A stretch of 64,000 nt of DNA, taken from positions 124,001 to 188,000 of the forward strand of contig CANNCL010000002.1 in NCBI GenBank assembly GCA_947503155.1, read 5' to 3'. The stretch's first letter is position 1. Every line of letters starts with the position of its first letter. Both the position numbers and the translations under genes were made by a program. This document shows, one piece after another, positions 23,465 through 31,281 of the stretch. The DNA is from an uncultured Erythrobacter sp. (GTDB lineage: Bacteria; Pseudomonadota; Alphaproteobacteria; Sphingomonadales; Sphingomonadaceae). The notes under the pieces were generated by a model. It had not been told where the DNA came from. It saw only the letters and a list, made by a program, of their open reading frames with translations, and ran no database searches.

Positions 23465-25567
23465 ATGTCTGACGAATCGAATAAAAAGAAAAAGGGCGGC
23501 TTGATTGCGCGGGGCTGGCGCAGTGTGCGTGAGGCGGGCAATATTCAGTTGGTCGCGACTTGCTTGCTTTTGCTTCTCGCAATCTTTTTGGCCCGGTTCA
23601 GTTGGATCCTGCCCGGCGGGGAGGAACCAACGCCGCTAACCAATGCCGCAGAGCGGGCGCTGTATGATACGCGCGCCTTTCTAGCGGCTGACTTGGTTGA
23701 GCAAGACGACCGAATTATTCTGGTGGTTTATGACGATCAGGCGCTGATCAATCTGGAACAGCGTTCCCCGTTGCCCCGTGATGCACTGGCAGAGGCGCTG
23801 GGCAATCTGGATCAGATGGGTGCCAAGGCGATCGGGATCGATATTCTGTTCGATCAACCCCAAGCCGACGATCAATTGCTTATCGACACATTGCGAGGAA
23901 TGCAGACGCCGACAGCGGTCGGCTATGCCAATGTCGCCACCAACGCGACCGACATTGTTTATGAACAGCAGATATTTCTAGAAGAGTTCATGGCGGAATT
24001 GGACGGTTCCAATTCGCGCCCGGCGAGCATTCGGCTCGACAACAGTTTCGGTGCGACGCGGATTTGGCCGCGGATCGAACCTGACCTGCCGCCTTTGTTA
24101 GGCCGCGCCATGCTGGAGGATGCAGGCGGACCGGTTGCGCAATTTGAAGGGTATGAAGGCGCGATTGAATATCGCCGCGCTTTGCGCGCCGGCTTAGAAG
24201 AGCAATCCGAGGGCGACGATTCCGGGCAAGCCAATATCGAAGAGCCGCTATTCCAGTCGCTTTCGATCGAGTTGTTCACAAATCTTGACCCCGCCGTCGC
24301 CGAATATGTCGCTCAGGAGATTGAGGGCAAATATGTCCTCATCGGCGGCGACATTGTCGATTATGACCGGGTCGAAACATCCTTCACATCATGGACCGGT
24401 TTTGAACCCGCCGGGCTATCAGTCCATGGCGAGATCATTGCACAAATGCTCGACGAAAAGGTTTTGCCGCCAATCCCCAGCTGGGTCTTATGGGCGATGG
24501 CTGTTTTGGTCGTGGCGACGGCTGCACTCACTGCGCTGCTTGAATGGCCCGCACCAAAATTGGTGCCGCTCTTTGTGATGCTCTTTGCGCTGTTTGTGGG
24601 CATTCCCTTTATGCTGCATTTTCAGGATATCGACACATACGGACTGCCCGCTGTGGGCTGGCTGCTCGGGTGGATCGTGGCCTTTACCGCCGTCACAGCG
24701 GCGGCGCGTTCGGCGGGCGCGGCTCAGCGCAGCTTTGCGCAAGGCGCGCTGGGTAAATACATCCCGCGCGATATCGCACAGCAAATCATCGATGATCCCG
24801 ATCTTCTCTCGCTCGGCGGCGAAAAGCGCGAAATCTATGTGATGTTCAGCGATCTTGAGGGCTTTACTAAGATGAGCCACGCGATTGAACCTGAAATGGT
24901 CGCAAAGCTGCTCAACCGCTATCTTGAGATGCTCAGCCAAGTTGTGCTCGATCACGGCGGGGTCATCGACAAATTCGTCGGCGATGCGGTTGTGGCGTTT
25001 TGGGGGGCACCGATTTCGCGCCCTGACGATGCAGAGCGCGCAGCCAATGCCGGTTACGCCATGTGGCAGGCGGGCGAGGATTTCCGCAAAGAGGTCGCGG
25101 AAATGGATGATGCATTGCCCAAAATCGGCAAAACCCGGGTTGGCCTGCATTACGGCGAGGCGGTCATTGGCAATTTTGGCGGCGACACGCGTATCCAATA
25201 TACGGCGCTTGGCGACAGCATGAACACCGCAGCGCGTTTGGAAGCAGCAAACAAAGCGCTGGAATCCAGCGTCTCTGCCAGCCGCGAGTTTATTGAGCGA
25301 TCAGAGCTGGATTGGTGGGTCCCTATGGGCCGCATTGTCCTGCGCGGACGGGCGCAGCCGGTCGACATATTGCAGCCAATGCCCGATTTTCCAGCGGAAC
25401 ACCGCGCGAAATTGATCGAAGCCGCTCAGCTTAGCGAAAGCAAACATGACGTAGCGGTACAATTAATCGATGAAGTGGCTGCTATGCATCCGGAAGACCC
25501 GGCGCTGCGTAACTATACCAGTCGCATTCGAAACCTGAATGAGGGGGGAGCTTATGTTCTCGGATAA
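23465..25567 (+). CDS. CHASE2-domain class III adenylate cyclase
   Basis: A 700-residue membrane cyclase. It has a basic N-terminus, TM1 (about 30-47), an extracytoplasmic CHASE2 domain (about 55-340; IILVVYDDQALINL, KAIGIDILFDQ, KYVLIGGDIVDYDRV), three helices (about 345-425) and a cytoplasmic class III cyclase domain (about 455-620). Metal-binding aspartates are D463 (MFSDLEGFTK) and D507 (DKFVGDAVVAFWG); K503 corresponds to the substrate lysine. The TALGDSMNTAARLEA segment carries the transition-state asparagine and arginine, and a threonine takes the purine-contact position, as in many bacterial adenylate cyclases. It should make cyclic AMP in response to a periplasmic cue. Its end overlaps the next gene by 14 bases. 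Confidence 0.92.
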   Translation: MSDESNKKKKGGLIARGWRSVREAGNIQLVATCLLLLLAIFLARFSWILPGGEEPTPLTNAAERALYDTRAFLAADLVEQDDRIILVVYDDQALINLEQRSPLPRDALAEALGNLDQMGAKAIGIDILFDQPQADDQLLIDTLRGMQTPTAVGYANVATNATDIVYEQQIFLEEFMAELDGSNSRPASIRLDNSFGATRIWPRIEPDLPPLLGRAMLEDAGGPVAQFEGYEGAIEYRRALRAGLEEQSEGDDSGQANIEEPLFQSLSIELFTNLDPAVAEYVAQEIEGKYVLIGGDIVDYDRVETSFTSWTGFEPAGLSVHGEIIAQMLDEKVLPPIPSWVLWAMAVLVVATAALTALLEWPAPKLVPLFVMLFALFVGIPFMLHFQDIDTYGLPAVGWLLGWIVAFTAVTAAARSAGAAQRSFAQGALGKYIPRDIAQQIIDDPDLLSLGGEKREIYVMFSDLEGFTKMSHAIEPEMVAKLLNRYLEMLSQVVLDHGGVIDKFVGDAVVAFWGAPISRPDDAERAANAGYAMWQAGEDFRKEVAEMDDALPKIGKTRVGLHYGEAVIGNFGGDTRIQYTALGDSMNTAARLEAANKALESSVSASREFIERSELDWWVPMGRIVLRGRAQPVDILQPMPDFPAEHRAKLIEAAQLSESKHDVAVQLIDEVAAMHPEDPALRNYTSRIRNLNEGGAYVLG

Positions 25568-26303
25568 AATGAAGACCCGTATCGCGGGCATGGCGCTTAT
25601 CGGCGCTGTTATGACAATTCCTGCGGCGGCTTCGGCTGGCGTGGTGGTGAAATCGACCGGACCGTCGGCAGGGACCTATCCCGTCGGACGCCAGGTCGAA
25701 GATTCTGCGAGCATTACATTGCGCGCAGGGGACAAGATCACAGTCCTAACCGATGGCGGAACCCGCGTGATGCAGGGACCGGGCACATTCCGCGTTGGCG
25801 AAGGGGCAACCCGCACCCGCGCGCGGTTCTCAAACCTCACACGCCGCAATGCAAACCGCCGGGTACGCACTGGTGCTGTTCGCGGCGGTCCCGGTGACGG
25901 CGTTGCACGCAGCCCAAATCTCTGGTTCGTAAATGTCGCAGCAGGCGGCAATATGTGCCTTTATGATCTCAACGCAGTTCGTCTCTGGCGCCCAGATTCG
26001 GAAGGTGCGCAAACCTATCAAATCCAAGATCAGGCAAATTCGAGCTCGATCGAGGTGCCTTTCGTTGAAACCGAAACGGTGCGCGCGCTTGATCCCACAG
26101 GATTGCCGCTGACCAGCGGTCGCAGCTACACCATCACGGCACCAGCCGCCGAAGAGGGCGAACCCGCTTCGGTCAATGTGACATTTGTCGTCCTGTCTGA
26201 GCAATATTCCGCACCCGACCAACTCGCGCAGGCGCTCGTTGAAAATGGCTGCACCACACAGCTTGGATTGCTTGCAGATACGCTCGAGGCATCTGCGCAA
26301 TAA
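25554..26303 (+). CDS. Secreted protein of unknown family with FecR-like N-terminal strands
   Basis: A 249-residue protein. The signal peptide is about residues 1-28 (IPAAASAG). The N-terminal part (VEDSASITLRAGDKITVLTD, TRVMQGPGTFRVGEG) resembles FecR-type beta-strands. A basic stretch (RFSNLTRRNANRRVRTG) follows, then a second beta-rich region (NLWFVNVAAGGNMCLYDLNAVRLWRPDSEGA, TGLPLTSGRSYTITAP). Two cysteines (NMCLYD, NGCTTQ) could form a disulfide. The ATG at 25554 is chosen because GGGGGGAG lies just before it; an upstream GTG at 25539 would be non-canonical. It overlaps the cyclase stop. Its architecture recalls the DUF928 proteins found with CHAT and haemagglutinin genes in cyanobacteria, but I cannot claim homology by eye. 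Last gene of the operon. Confidence 0.75.
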   Translation: MFSDKMKTRIAGMALIGAVMTIPAAASAGVVVKSTGPSAGTYPVGRQVEDSASITLRAGDKITVLTDGGTRVMQGPGTFRVGEGATRTRARFSNLTRRNANRRVRTGAVRGGPGDGVARSPNLWFVNVAAGGNMCLYDLNAVRLWRPDSEGAQTYQIQDQANSSSIEVPFVETETVRALDPTGLPLTSGRSYTITAPAAEEGEPASVNVTFVVLSEQYSAPDQLAQALVENGCTTQLGLLADTLEASAQ

Positions 26304-26324
26304 TTTGATTTGAAATTCCGAAAT

Positions 26325-26374
26325 CGCTCAGCGTGCTTGGCGGCGTTCTTCGCCGGGTGCACTGGGCGATTTTT
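26325..26374 (+). terminator. Strong intrinsic terminator closing the TPS-CHAT-cyclase operon
   Basis: Nested stem: CGCTCA (26325-26330) with TGGGCG (26363-26368, one G-U pair), GTGC with GCAC, and an inner CGGCG-TTCTT-CGCCG, followed by ATTTTT (26369-26374). It starts 21 bases after the stop of the last operon gene. The following stretch to 26502 holds only a short direct repeat (GTGCCTGAG twice) and no ORF I support. Confidence 0.8.
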
Positions 26375-26506
26375 GGCGTCTAGGGCACGGTGAGAGCTTA
26401 GCGTCTACGCGTTGCATCGCACAGAACGAGCAAAGTGCCTGAGGTGCCTGAGGCGCATGACCGCCTGCGGGCTTGAAAATTCACGTTCAGAGCGCACATT
26501 TTATGG

Positions 26507-26884
26507 ATGAGCTCGCACGCTTCTCCTTCGGTGGGTGATCACCGACTAAAGGTCTGGTTTGATGGCGCTTGCCCGCTCTGCCGGCGAGAGATCGCTTTCT
26601 TGAAGGGCTTTGACCGCGATAGGGCGATCAACTTTGTCGATGTGTCCGAAGGGGGCGATCCGAATTGCCCGATTGACCAAGGCGAATTGCTGGCGCGGTT
26701 CCACGCCGAAGAAGATGGCACCGTTCTAACCGGTGCCGCCGCGTTTGCCGCAATGTGGCGGGCCATCCCCCGGCTGCGCTGGCTCGGTCAGATCGCGCGC
26801 AATCCCGCAATCCTTGCCGTGCTAGAGCGGTTGTATCTCCTCTTTTTGCGGCTGCGGCCTACTCTGCAAAAGATGATACGCTGA
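26507..26884 (+). CDS. DCC-family thiol-disulfide oxidoreductase-like protein (DUF393)
   Basis: A 125-residue protein. VWFDGACPLCRREIAFLKGFD near the N-terminus is the DUF393/YuxK hallmark: a DxxCPxC motif in a thioredoxin-like setting. The later hydrophobic stretch with VLERLYLLFLRLRPTL also fits the family. The biochemical role of these proteins is not well established; thiol-disulfide exchange is assumed from the CxxC motif. The ATG at 26507 gives a 10-residue lead before the conserved block. The ribosome-binding site is weak. It stands alone between the TPS operon terminator and the FMN oxidase gene 70 bp downstream. Confidence 0.85.
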   Translation: MSSHASPSVGDHRLKVWFDGACPLCRREIAFLKGFDRDRAINFVDVSEGGDPNCPIDQGELLARFHAEEDGTVLTGAAAFAAMWRAIPRLRWLGQIARNPAILAVLERLYLLFLRLRPTLQKMIR

Positions 26885-26954
26885 GCGGGCACGAAAACAC
26901 TTGCCGCTAGGCGTGACTTCGGCTCTCTTCACGCCAAACGATATTCGAGACGGG

Positions 26955-28124
26955 ATGGCCAAAATGCAGAATTACGGCGGGATGCAAAACGAAATCTACA
27001 ATGCTGGGCTTCAGGGCGCCTTGCCTGATTATCCAGTCGATTTCGCGACATTGGAAAAACGCGCTCACGAAGCTCTCGGCCCGATGCTCACAAATTATGT
27101 CGCGGGCGGTTGCGGCGATGAAAATACGCAGGACACCAATGCCAGCGCGTTCCATCATTGGGGCATGGTCCCGCGCATGATGGTCGATTGCACAGAGCGC
27201 GATTTATCGATCGACCTTTTCGGAATGAAATTGCCGTCGCCGCTCTTTATGGCGCCAATCGGTCTCAATGGCGAAGCTTCGCAAGACCGCCACGGCGATA
27301 TGGCGGCGGCTCGTGCTTCTGCGATGACGGGCGTTCCCTTTTGCGCCTCCACCTTGTCCAATGATCCGATGGAGGACGTGTTCAAAGCGACCGGAGACAC
27401 GCCTGCATTCTTCCAACTTTACACTCCGCGAAACCGGGAGCTTGCCACCAGCCTGATTAAGCGGGCGGAGGCGGCAGGAGCGAAAGCCATCGTGGTCACT
27501 CTCGATACATGGCTCACCGGGTGGCGGCCGCGCGATCTGAATGCGTCCAACTTTCCGCAATTGCGCGGCAAGGTGATGCAGAATTATTTCTCCGATCCGG
27601 TCTTTCGAGCGATGCTCGACAAACCGCCCGAAGAAGATCCTAAGGCTGCAATCATGCTGTTCGCAGCGATCTTTGGCCAGGTGCTGACTTGGGAAGATAT
27701 TGCATGGTTCAAATCCGTCACTGACCTTCCGATTGTGCTCAAAGGTATCTGCCATCCCGATGATGCGCGCCGCGCGGTCGATCACGGGGCGGACGGTGTC
27801 TATTGCTCCAATCATGGCGGGCGTCAGGCAAATGGCGGGATCGCAACGATTGATCTGCTCTCAGACGTAGTGGCCGCCAGCGGTGACATTCCGGTCCTAT
27901 TTGACAGCGGCATTCGTTCGGGCACCGACGCGGTCAAGGCGCTGGCGATGGGGGCGGCCGCAGTGGGCGTTGGCCGGCCTTATACTTACGGATTGGCGAT
28001 TGGCGGAGCTGAGGGTGCGGCATGGGTGCTGCGCTCAATTTTGGCGGAGGCTGATTTGTTGATGGCGGTCAATGGCTATCCAACTTTGGCGGATGTCAGA
28101 GCGGCCGGGGTGCAGCGCGTTTGA
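26955..28124 (+). CDS. FMN-dependent alpha-hydroxy-acid oxidizing protein (lactate oxidase/monooxygenase-like)
   Basis: The protein has 389 residues with the ATG at 26955; a TTG at 26901 would add 18 residues. Family motifs: PMLTNYVAGGCGDENT, SPLFMAPIGLNGEASQDRHG, AFFQLYTPRNRE, the LPIVLKGICHPDDA lysine segment, and the catalytic SNHGGRQANGG with FDSGIRSGTDAVKALAMGA and VGVGRPYTYG. These are diagnostic of the glycolate oxidase/lactate dehydrogenase/lactate 2-monooxygenase superfamily. The unusually long segment before the catalytic motif resembles lactate 2-monooxygenase more than LldD, but substrate choice cannot be decided by eye. It acts in the cytosol or at the inner membrane, oxidising a 2-hydroxy acid to the 2-oxo acid. 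Confidence 0.85.
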   Translation: MAKMQNYGGMQNEIYNAGLQGALPDYPVDFATLEKRAHEALGPMLTNYVAGGCGDENTQDTNASAFHHWGMVPRMMVDCTERDLSIDLFGMKLPSPLFMAPIGLNGEASQDRHGDMAAARASAMTGVPFCASTLSNDPMEDVFKATGDTPAFFQLYTPRNRELATSLIKRAEAAGAKAIVVTLDTWLTGWRPRDLNASNFPQLRGKVMQNYFSDPVFRAMLDKPPEEDPKAAIMLFAAIFGQVLTWEDIAWFKSVTDLPIVLKGICHPDDARRAVDHGADGVYCSNHGGRQANGGIATIDLLSDVVAASGDIPVLFDSGIRSGTDAVKALAMGAAAVGVGRPYTYGLAIGGAEGAAWVLRSILAEADLLMAVNGYPTLADVRAAGVQRV

Positions 28125-28132
28125 AGAAGGAA

Positions 28133-28182
28133 GGACGCGCACAAACTACGGAAAACCAACCCCAAACGGCGTCCAATTTTTT
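28133..28182 (+). terminator. Possible intrinsic terminator after the FMN oxidase gene
   Basis: GGACGC (28133-28138) pairs with GCGTCC (28169-28174), followed by AATTTTTT. The loop is long (30 bases), so confidence is limited. This lies in the 351-bp gap 28125-28475, which also holds the promoter and small ORF listed next. Confidence 0.4.
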
Positions 28183-28188
28183 CCCGAA

Positions 28189-28217
28189 TTGCAAACTTTC
28201 TGACTGATCGGTAAATT
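28189..28217 (+). promoter_or_regulatory. Candidate sigma-70 promoter for the small ORF at 28299
   Basis: TTGCAA (28189-28194), a 17-bp spacer and TAAATT (28212-28217). A single DnaA-box-like TTTTCCACA follows at 28226-28234. It would place transcription start about 75 bases before the small ORF. Confidence 0.35.
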
Positions 28218-28298
28218 CGACTCAGTTTTCCACAGAATTAATGTTAGCTTTCCTCTGGGACCAAGACGCGATTCGGGCGCGCACCGGGGAAACAACAC

Positions 28299-28451
28299 AT
28301 GGAAAGACCGACAATCATATCGTCGGGCCCAGATACAATGGGCCGAACAGTCTGTTTCGGAGACGAAAATTCGCGGCGCGCGCGCTATGGCCGGATTCGG
28401 CCAATGCCGCGAAAACGGTCGTTCTTTCGCTTCTTTTCCCGCTTCAGCTAA
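28299..28451 (+). CDS. Candidate 50-residue basic small protein
   Basis: An ORF of 50 codons with GGGGA about eight bases before the ATG and a plausible promoter upstream. The predicted peptide begins MERPTIISSGPDTMGRTVCF and ends with a strongly basic, aromatic tail (MPRKRSFFRFFSRFS). I do not recognise a family. The basic C-terminus could bind nucleic acid or membrane. It ends 24 bases before the stop of the convergent aldehyde dehydrogenase gene. A longer overlapping frame at 28241-28501 looks random. It may also be a chance ORF. Confidence 0.35.
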   Translation: MERPTIISSGPDTMGRTVCFGDENSRRARYGRIRPMPRKRSFFRFFSRFS

Positions 28452-28475
28452 ATCGTCGTCTGGCTGCGTTGACCG

Positions 28476-29939
28476 TCACGGGGCCGATTTGGCGACGGTG
28501 ACCAGTTTAGTTTCGGTATAGCCGAGATAACCCTCAACCCCGCTTTCCGAACCAAAGCCGCTGTCGCCGACCCCGCCAAACGGCGTTTCTGGCGAACCCA
28601 CGGCGAAGTGGTTGATCGCAACCATTCCCGCGCGCAGCGACCGTCCCAGATAATGGCTTTCATCCAGGCTAGCTGTGAAAGCATAGGCGGCAAGGCCGTA
28701 ACGCAGCGAGTTGGCGATCTGCACTGCGTCTTCAATATCATCATAAGGCACAATCCCAGCGACCGGGCCGAAAGGTTCTTCGGTCATCATCCGGCTGTCT
28801 AAGGAAGGCGCGGCAATCACGGTCGGCTGGAAAAAATGCCCCGGCCCATCAATCGCTGATCCACCGCTGACAATTTCGCCTTTCTCGCCGCCCAGCGAGC
28901 TCATCAAATCCGCCATTGCGGCGACACGTCCGCCATGCGCCAATGGGCCCATCTGGACGCTGTCATCTGAGCTCGCATCGCCGACTTTGATACCTTGCGA
29001 TTGCCGTGCGAATTCACTCACAAATTTGTCGTAAATCCCGCGCGCCACGAGGAAACGTGTCGGGGATACACAGACCTGCCCGGCATTGCGAAACTTGGTC
29101 GCGGCACAGGCGGCGACAGTGCGCTCGAAATCGGCGCTTTCGCCAATAACAACCGGTGCGTGTCCGCCGAGCTCTGGCGTGAAGCGTTTCATGTGCTGCG
29201 CCGCCAATGCCCCCAATTGTTTGCCCACCGCAGTCGATCCGGTGAAGCTGATCTTGCGGGTGATAGGCGACACGGTGAGGTGCTGAGAAATCATCGCGGG
29301 GTCGCCGTACACGCAATTGAGCACGCCGGCGGGGACACCGCCATCGATGAAGCATTGGACCAACATCTGCGAACAGGCTGGCGTCGTTTCGGCCGGTTTG
29401 AAGATCACCGAGCAACCGGCTGCCAATGCGCCGCCCAATTTCTTTGCCGCCAAATTGATCGGGAAATTCCACGGTGTCAGCAGAACAGCCGGGCCAATCG
29501 GTTCTTGCGTCACGCGCTGTTCCAACAGGTTGGCGCTGCGCACGGGGACCAAGCGGCCACCTTGACGCTTCGCCTCTTCGGCTAGGAAGTCGATCAGATC
29601 CGCTGCACCATTGGTTTCGCCCAGCGCTTGCGCATGGGGTTTGCCCATTTCCAATGTGACGATCCGAGCAATTGCCGGCGCGCGTTCGCGCAGTAAATCC
29701 GCTGCTCGGCGCAGGGCACGATAGCGTTCAATCCCCGGTGTGTTGCTCCAATTGCGGAAACCTTCATCAGCAGCCGCGAGCGCGGCATCAAGCTGTTCCG
29801 GCGATGCTTTGGGACAATGACCCAGAACAGTTTCCGTTGCCGGATTTACGACCGGCATCGAACCCGCGCCGCCATCTGCGATCCATTCGCCGCCGATCAA
29901 CATTTTCACTTGTGGGTATGCGGCCTGATTAGCGGTCAT
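28476..29939 (-). CDS. NAD(P)-dependent succinate-semialdehyde-type dehydrogenase
   Basis: The 487-residue aldehyde dehydrogenase has LLTPWNFPINLAAKKLGGAL, ISFTGSTAVGKQL (cofactor loop), the general base glutamate in FTPELGGHAPVVI and the catalytic cysteine C290 in RNAGQVCVSPTRF. The TEEPFGPVAGIVPYDDIEDA and PFGGVGDSGFGSESG signatures are typical of the GabD/SSADH branch. It oxidises an aldehyde such as succinate semialdehyde to the acid in the cytosol. Substrate is inferred from the family, since no GABA transaminase lies nearby. It is divergent from ald, with 163 bp between the starts. Confidence 0.85.
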   Translation of the reverse strand: MTANQAAYPQVKMLIGGEWIADGGAGSMPVVNPATETVLGHCPKASPEQLDAALAAADEGFRNWSNTPGIERYRALRRAADLLRERAPAIARIVTLEMGKPHAQALGETNGAADLIDFLAEEAKRQGGRLVPVRSANLLEQRVTQEPIGPAVLLTPWNFPINLAAKKLGGALAAGCSVIFKPAETTPACSQMLVQCFIDGGVPAGVLNCVYGDPAMISQHLTVSPITRKISFTGSTAVGKQLGALAAQHMKRFTPELGGHAPVVIGESADFERTVAACAATKFRNAGQVCVSPTRFLVARGIYDKFVSEFARQSQGIKVGDASSDDSVQMGPLAHGGRVAAMADLMSSLGGEKGEIVSGGSAIDGPGHFFQPTVIAAPSLDSRMMTEEPFGPVAGIVPYDDIEDAVQIANSLRYGLAAYAFTASLDESHYLGRSLRAGMVAINHFAVGSPETPFGGVGDSGFGSESGVEGYLGYTETKLVTVAKSAP

Positions 29940-30102
29940 GGTGTGGCTCCAATTGTTGTGAAGGCGAGCATTGCTCTTTCAGACTTCGCTGTCTCAAACT
30001 GCTCTACCGTCCGCAACCCCAATTCGTTGCAATTGAAACTTTGTTGCGCTTCGATGCGAGGGGGACTAGCGGGGAAATAGATCGATTCCTCAGGAGAAGA
30101 AC

Positions 30103-31188
30103 ATGCTTGTCGGCGTCCCCAAAGAAATCAAGAACCACGAATATCGTGTCGGCCTCACTCCAGAAGCGGCGCGCGAATATGTCGCACAGGGCCATTCGGT
30201 TGTGGTCGAAACCGGCGCGGGATTGGGGATCAGCAAGACCGACGAGGATTACGAAGCCATCGGCGCGGAAATCGTCGGTACAGCCGAAGAGGTCTTCGCA
30301 CGGGCCGAAATGGTGGTGAAAGTTAAAGAGCCGCAGCCCAATGAATGGGTGCAGCTGCGCGAAGGGCAAATCCTGTTCACTTACCTCCACCTCGCGCCCG
30401 ATCCGGCGCAGGCGAAGGGTTTGATGGAAAGCGGTGTGTCGGCGGTCGCCTATGAGACTGTGACGGCGCCGGATGGATCGCTGCCATTGCTCGCTCCGAT
30501 GAGCGAAGTTGCAGGACGCCTGTCGATCGAAGCCAGCGCGCATTCCAGCCACAAGACCAAAGGTGGGCGCGGCATTTTGATGGGCGGCGTACCAGGCGTT
30601 TTGCCAGCAAAGGTCGTGGTGATCGGCGGCGGTGTTGTCGGAACGCAGGCCGCGCGCATGGCCACGGGTCTGGGTGCAAATGTCGAAATTCTTGACCGGT
30701 CTTTGCCGCGCATTCGCGAACTGGATGATATGTTCCAAGGCCGTGTCACCACGCGTTATTCCAATGCTGGCACAATCGAGAACGCGATCACCGAGGCAGA
30801 CGTCGTGATTGGCGCGGTATTGGTTGCGGGCGCAAGCGCACCGCGTTTGGTTACTCGCGATATGTTGGGCCTGATGAAACATCGCGCGGTATTGGTCGAT
30901 GTCGCGATTGATCAAGGCGGCTGTTTCGAAACCTCAAAGCCGACCACGCATGAAAACCCAACATATCTGGTTGATGACATCATTCATTACTGCGTTGCGA
31001 ATATGCCCGGCGCCGTGCCGCATACGTCGAGTTATGCGCTCAACAATGCGACCCTGCCATTCGGACTGGCTCTGGCGAGAAAAGGCGTTGTGGCGGCCTG
31101 CGAAGCAGACCCGCACCTCGCGCTGGGTCTTAATGTGCATAAGGGCAAGATTGTAAATTCCGCAGTGGCGGAGAGCCTTGGCTTTTGA
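30103..31188 (+). CDS. ald: Alanine dehydrogenase
   Basis: The 361-residue protein matches the family from end to end: MLVGVPKEIKNHEYRVGLTP at the N-terminus, VVKVKEPQPNEW with the substrate lysine, FTYLHLAPD with the catalytic histidine, the Rossmann motif VVVIGGGVVGTQAARMA, and DVAIDQGGCFETSKPTTH. It interconverts L-alanine and pyruvate plus ammonia with NAD. AGGAGA lies seven bases before the ATG. It is monocistronic between the divergent aldehyde dehydrogenase gene and the alternative oxidase gene. Alanine released by kynureninase could feed it, but no direct link is shown. Confidence 0.95.
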   Translation: MLVGVPKEIKNHEYRVGLTPEAAREYVAQGHSVVVETGAGLGISKTDEDYEAIGAEIVGTAEEVFARAEMVVKVKEPQPNEWVQLREGQILFTYLHLAPDPAQAKGLMESGVSAVAYETVTAPDGSLPLLAPMSEVAGRLSIEASAHSSHKTKGGRGILMGGVPGVLPAKVVVIGGGVVGTQAARMATGLGANVEILDRSLPRIRELDDMFQGRVTTRYSNAGTIENAITEADVVIGAVLVAGASAPRLVTRDMLGLMKHRAVLVDVAIDQGGCFETSKPTTHENPTYLVDDIIHYCVANMPGAVPHTSSYALNNATLPFGLALARKGVVAACEADPHLALGLNVHKGKIVNSAVAESLGF

Positions 31189-31205
31189 GTGTTGCAAAAA
31201 ACTGC

Positions 31206-31250
31206 ACAGAAGATGCTTCGGTAACGTGGGTGTTGTAGGGCATCTTCTGT
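31206..31250 (+). repeat. 11-bp perfect inverted repeat upstream of the alternative oxidase gene
   Basis: ACAGAAGATGC (31206-31216) and GCATCTTCTGT (31240-31250) are exact reverse complements; two further G-U pairs extend the stem inward. The centre is about 54 bp before the oxidase ATG. There is no T-run after it, so an operator or a leader hairpin is likelier than a terminator of ald. Confidence 0.7.
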
Positions 31251-31281
31251 TAGATGAATGGGATTGGAGCAAAGGTGACCT

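Noticed and set aside
28226..28234. DnaA-box-like TTTTCCACA as a sign of a replication origin
   Set aside because: A single site without a cluster of boxes, AT-rich unwinding region or origin-linked genes such as dnaA or hemE.
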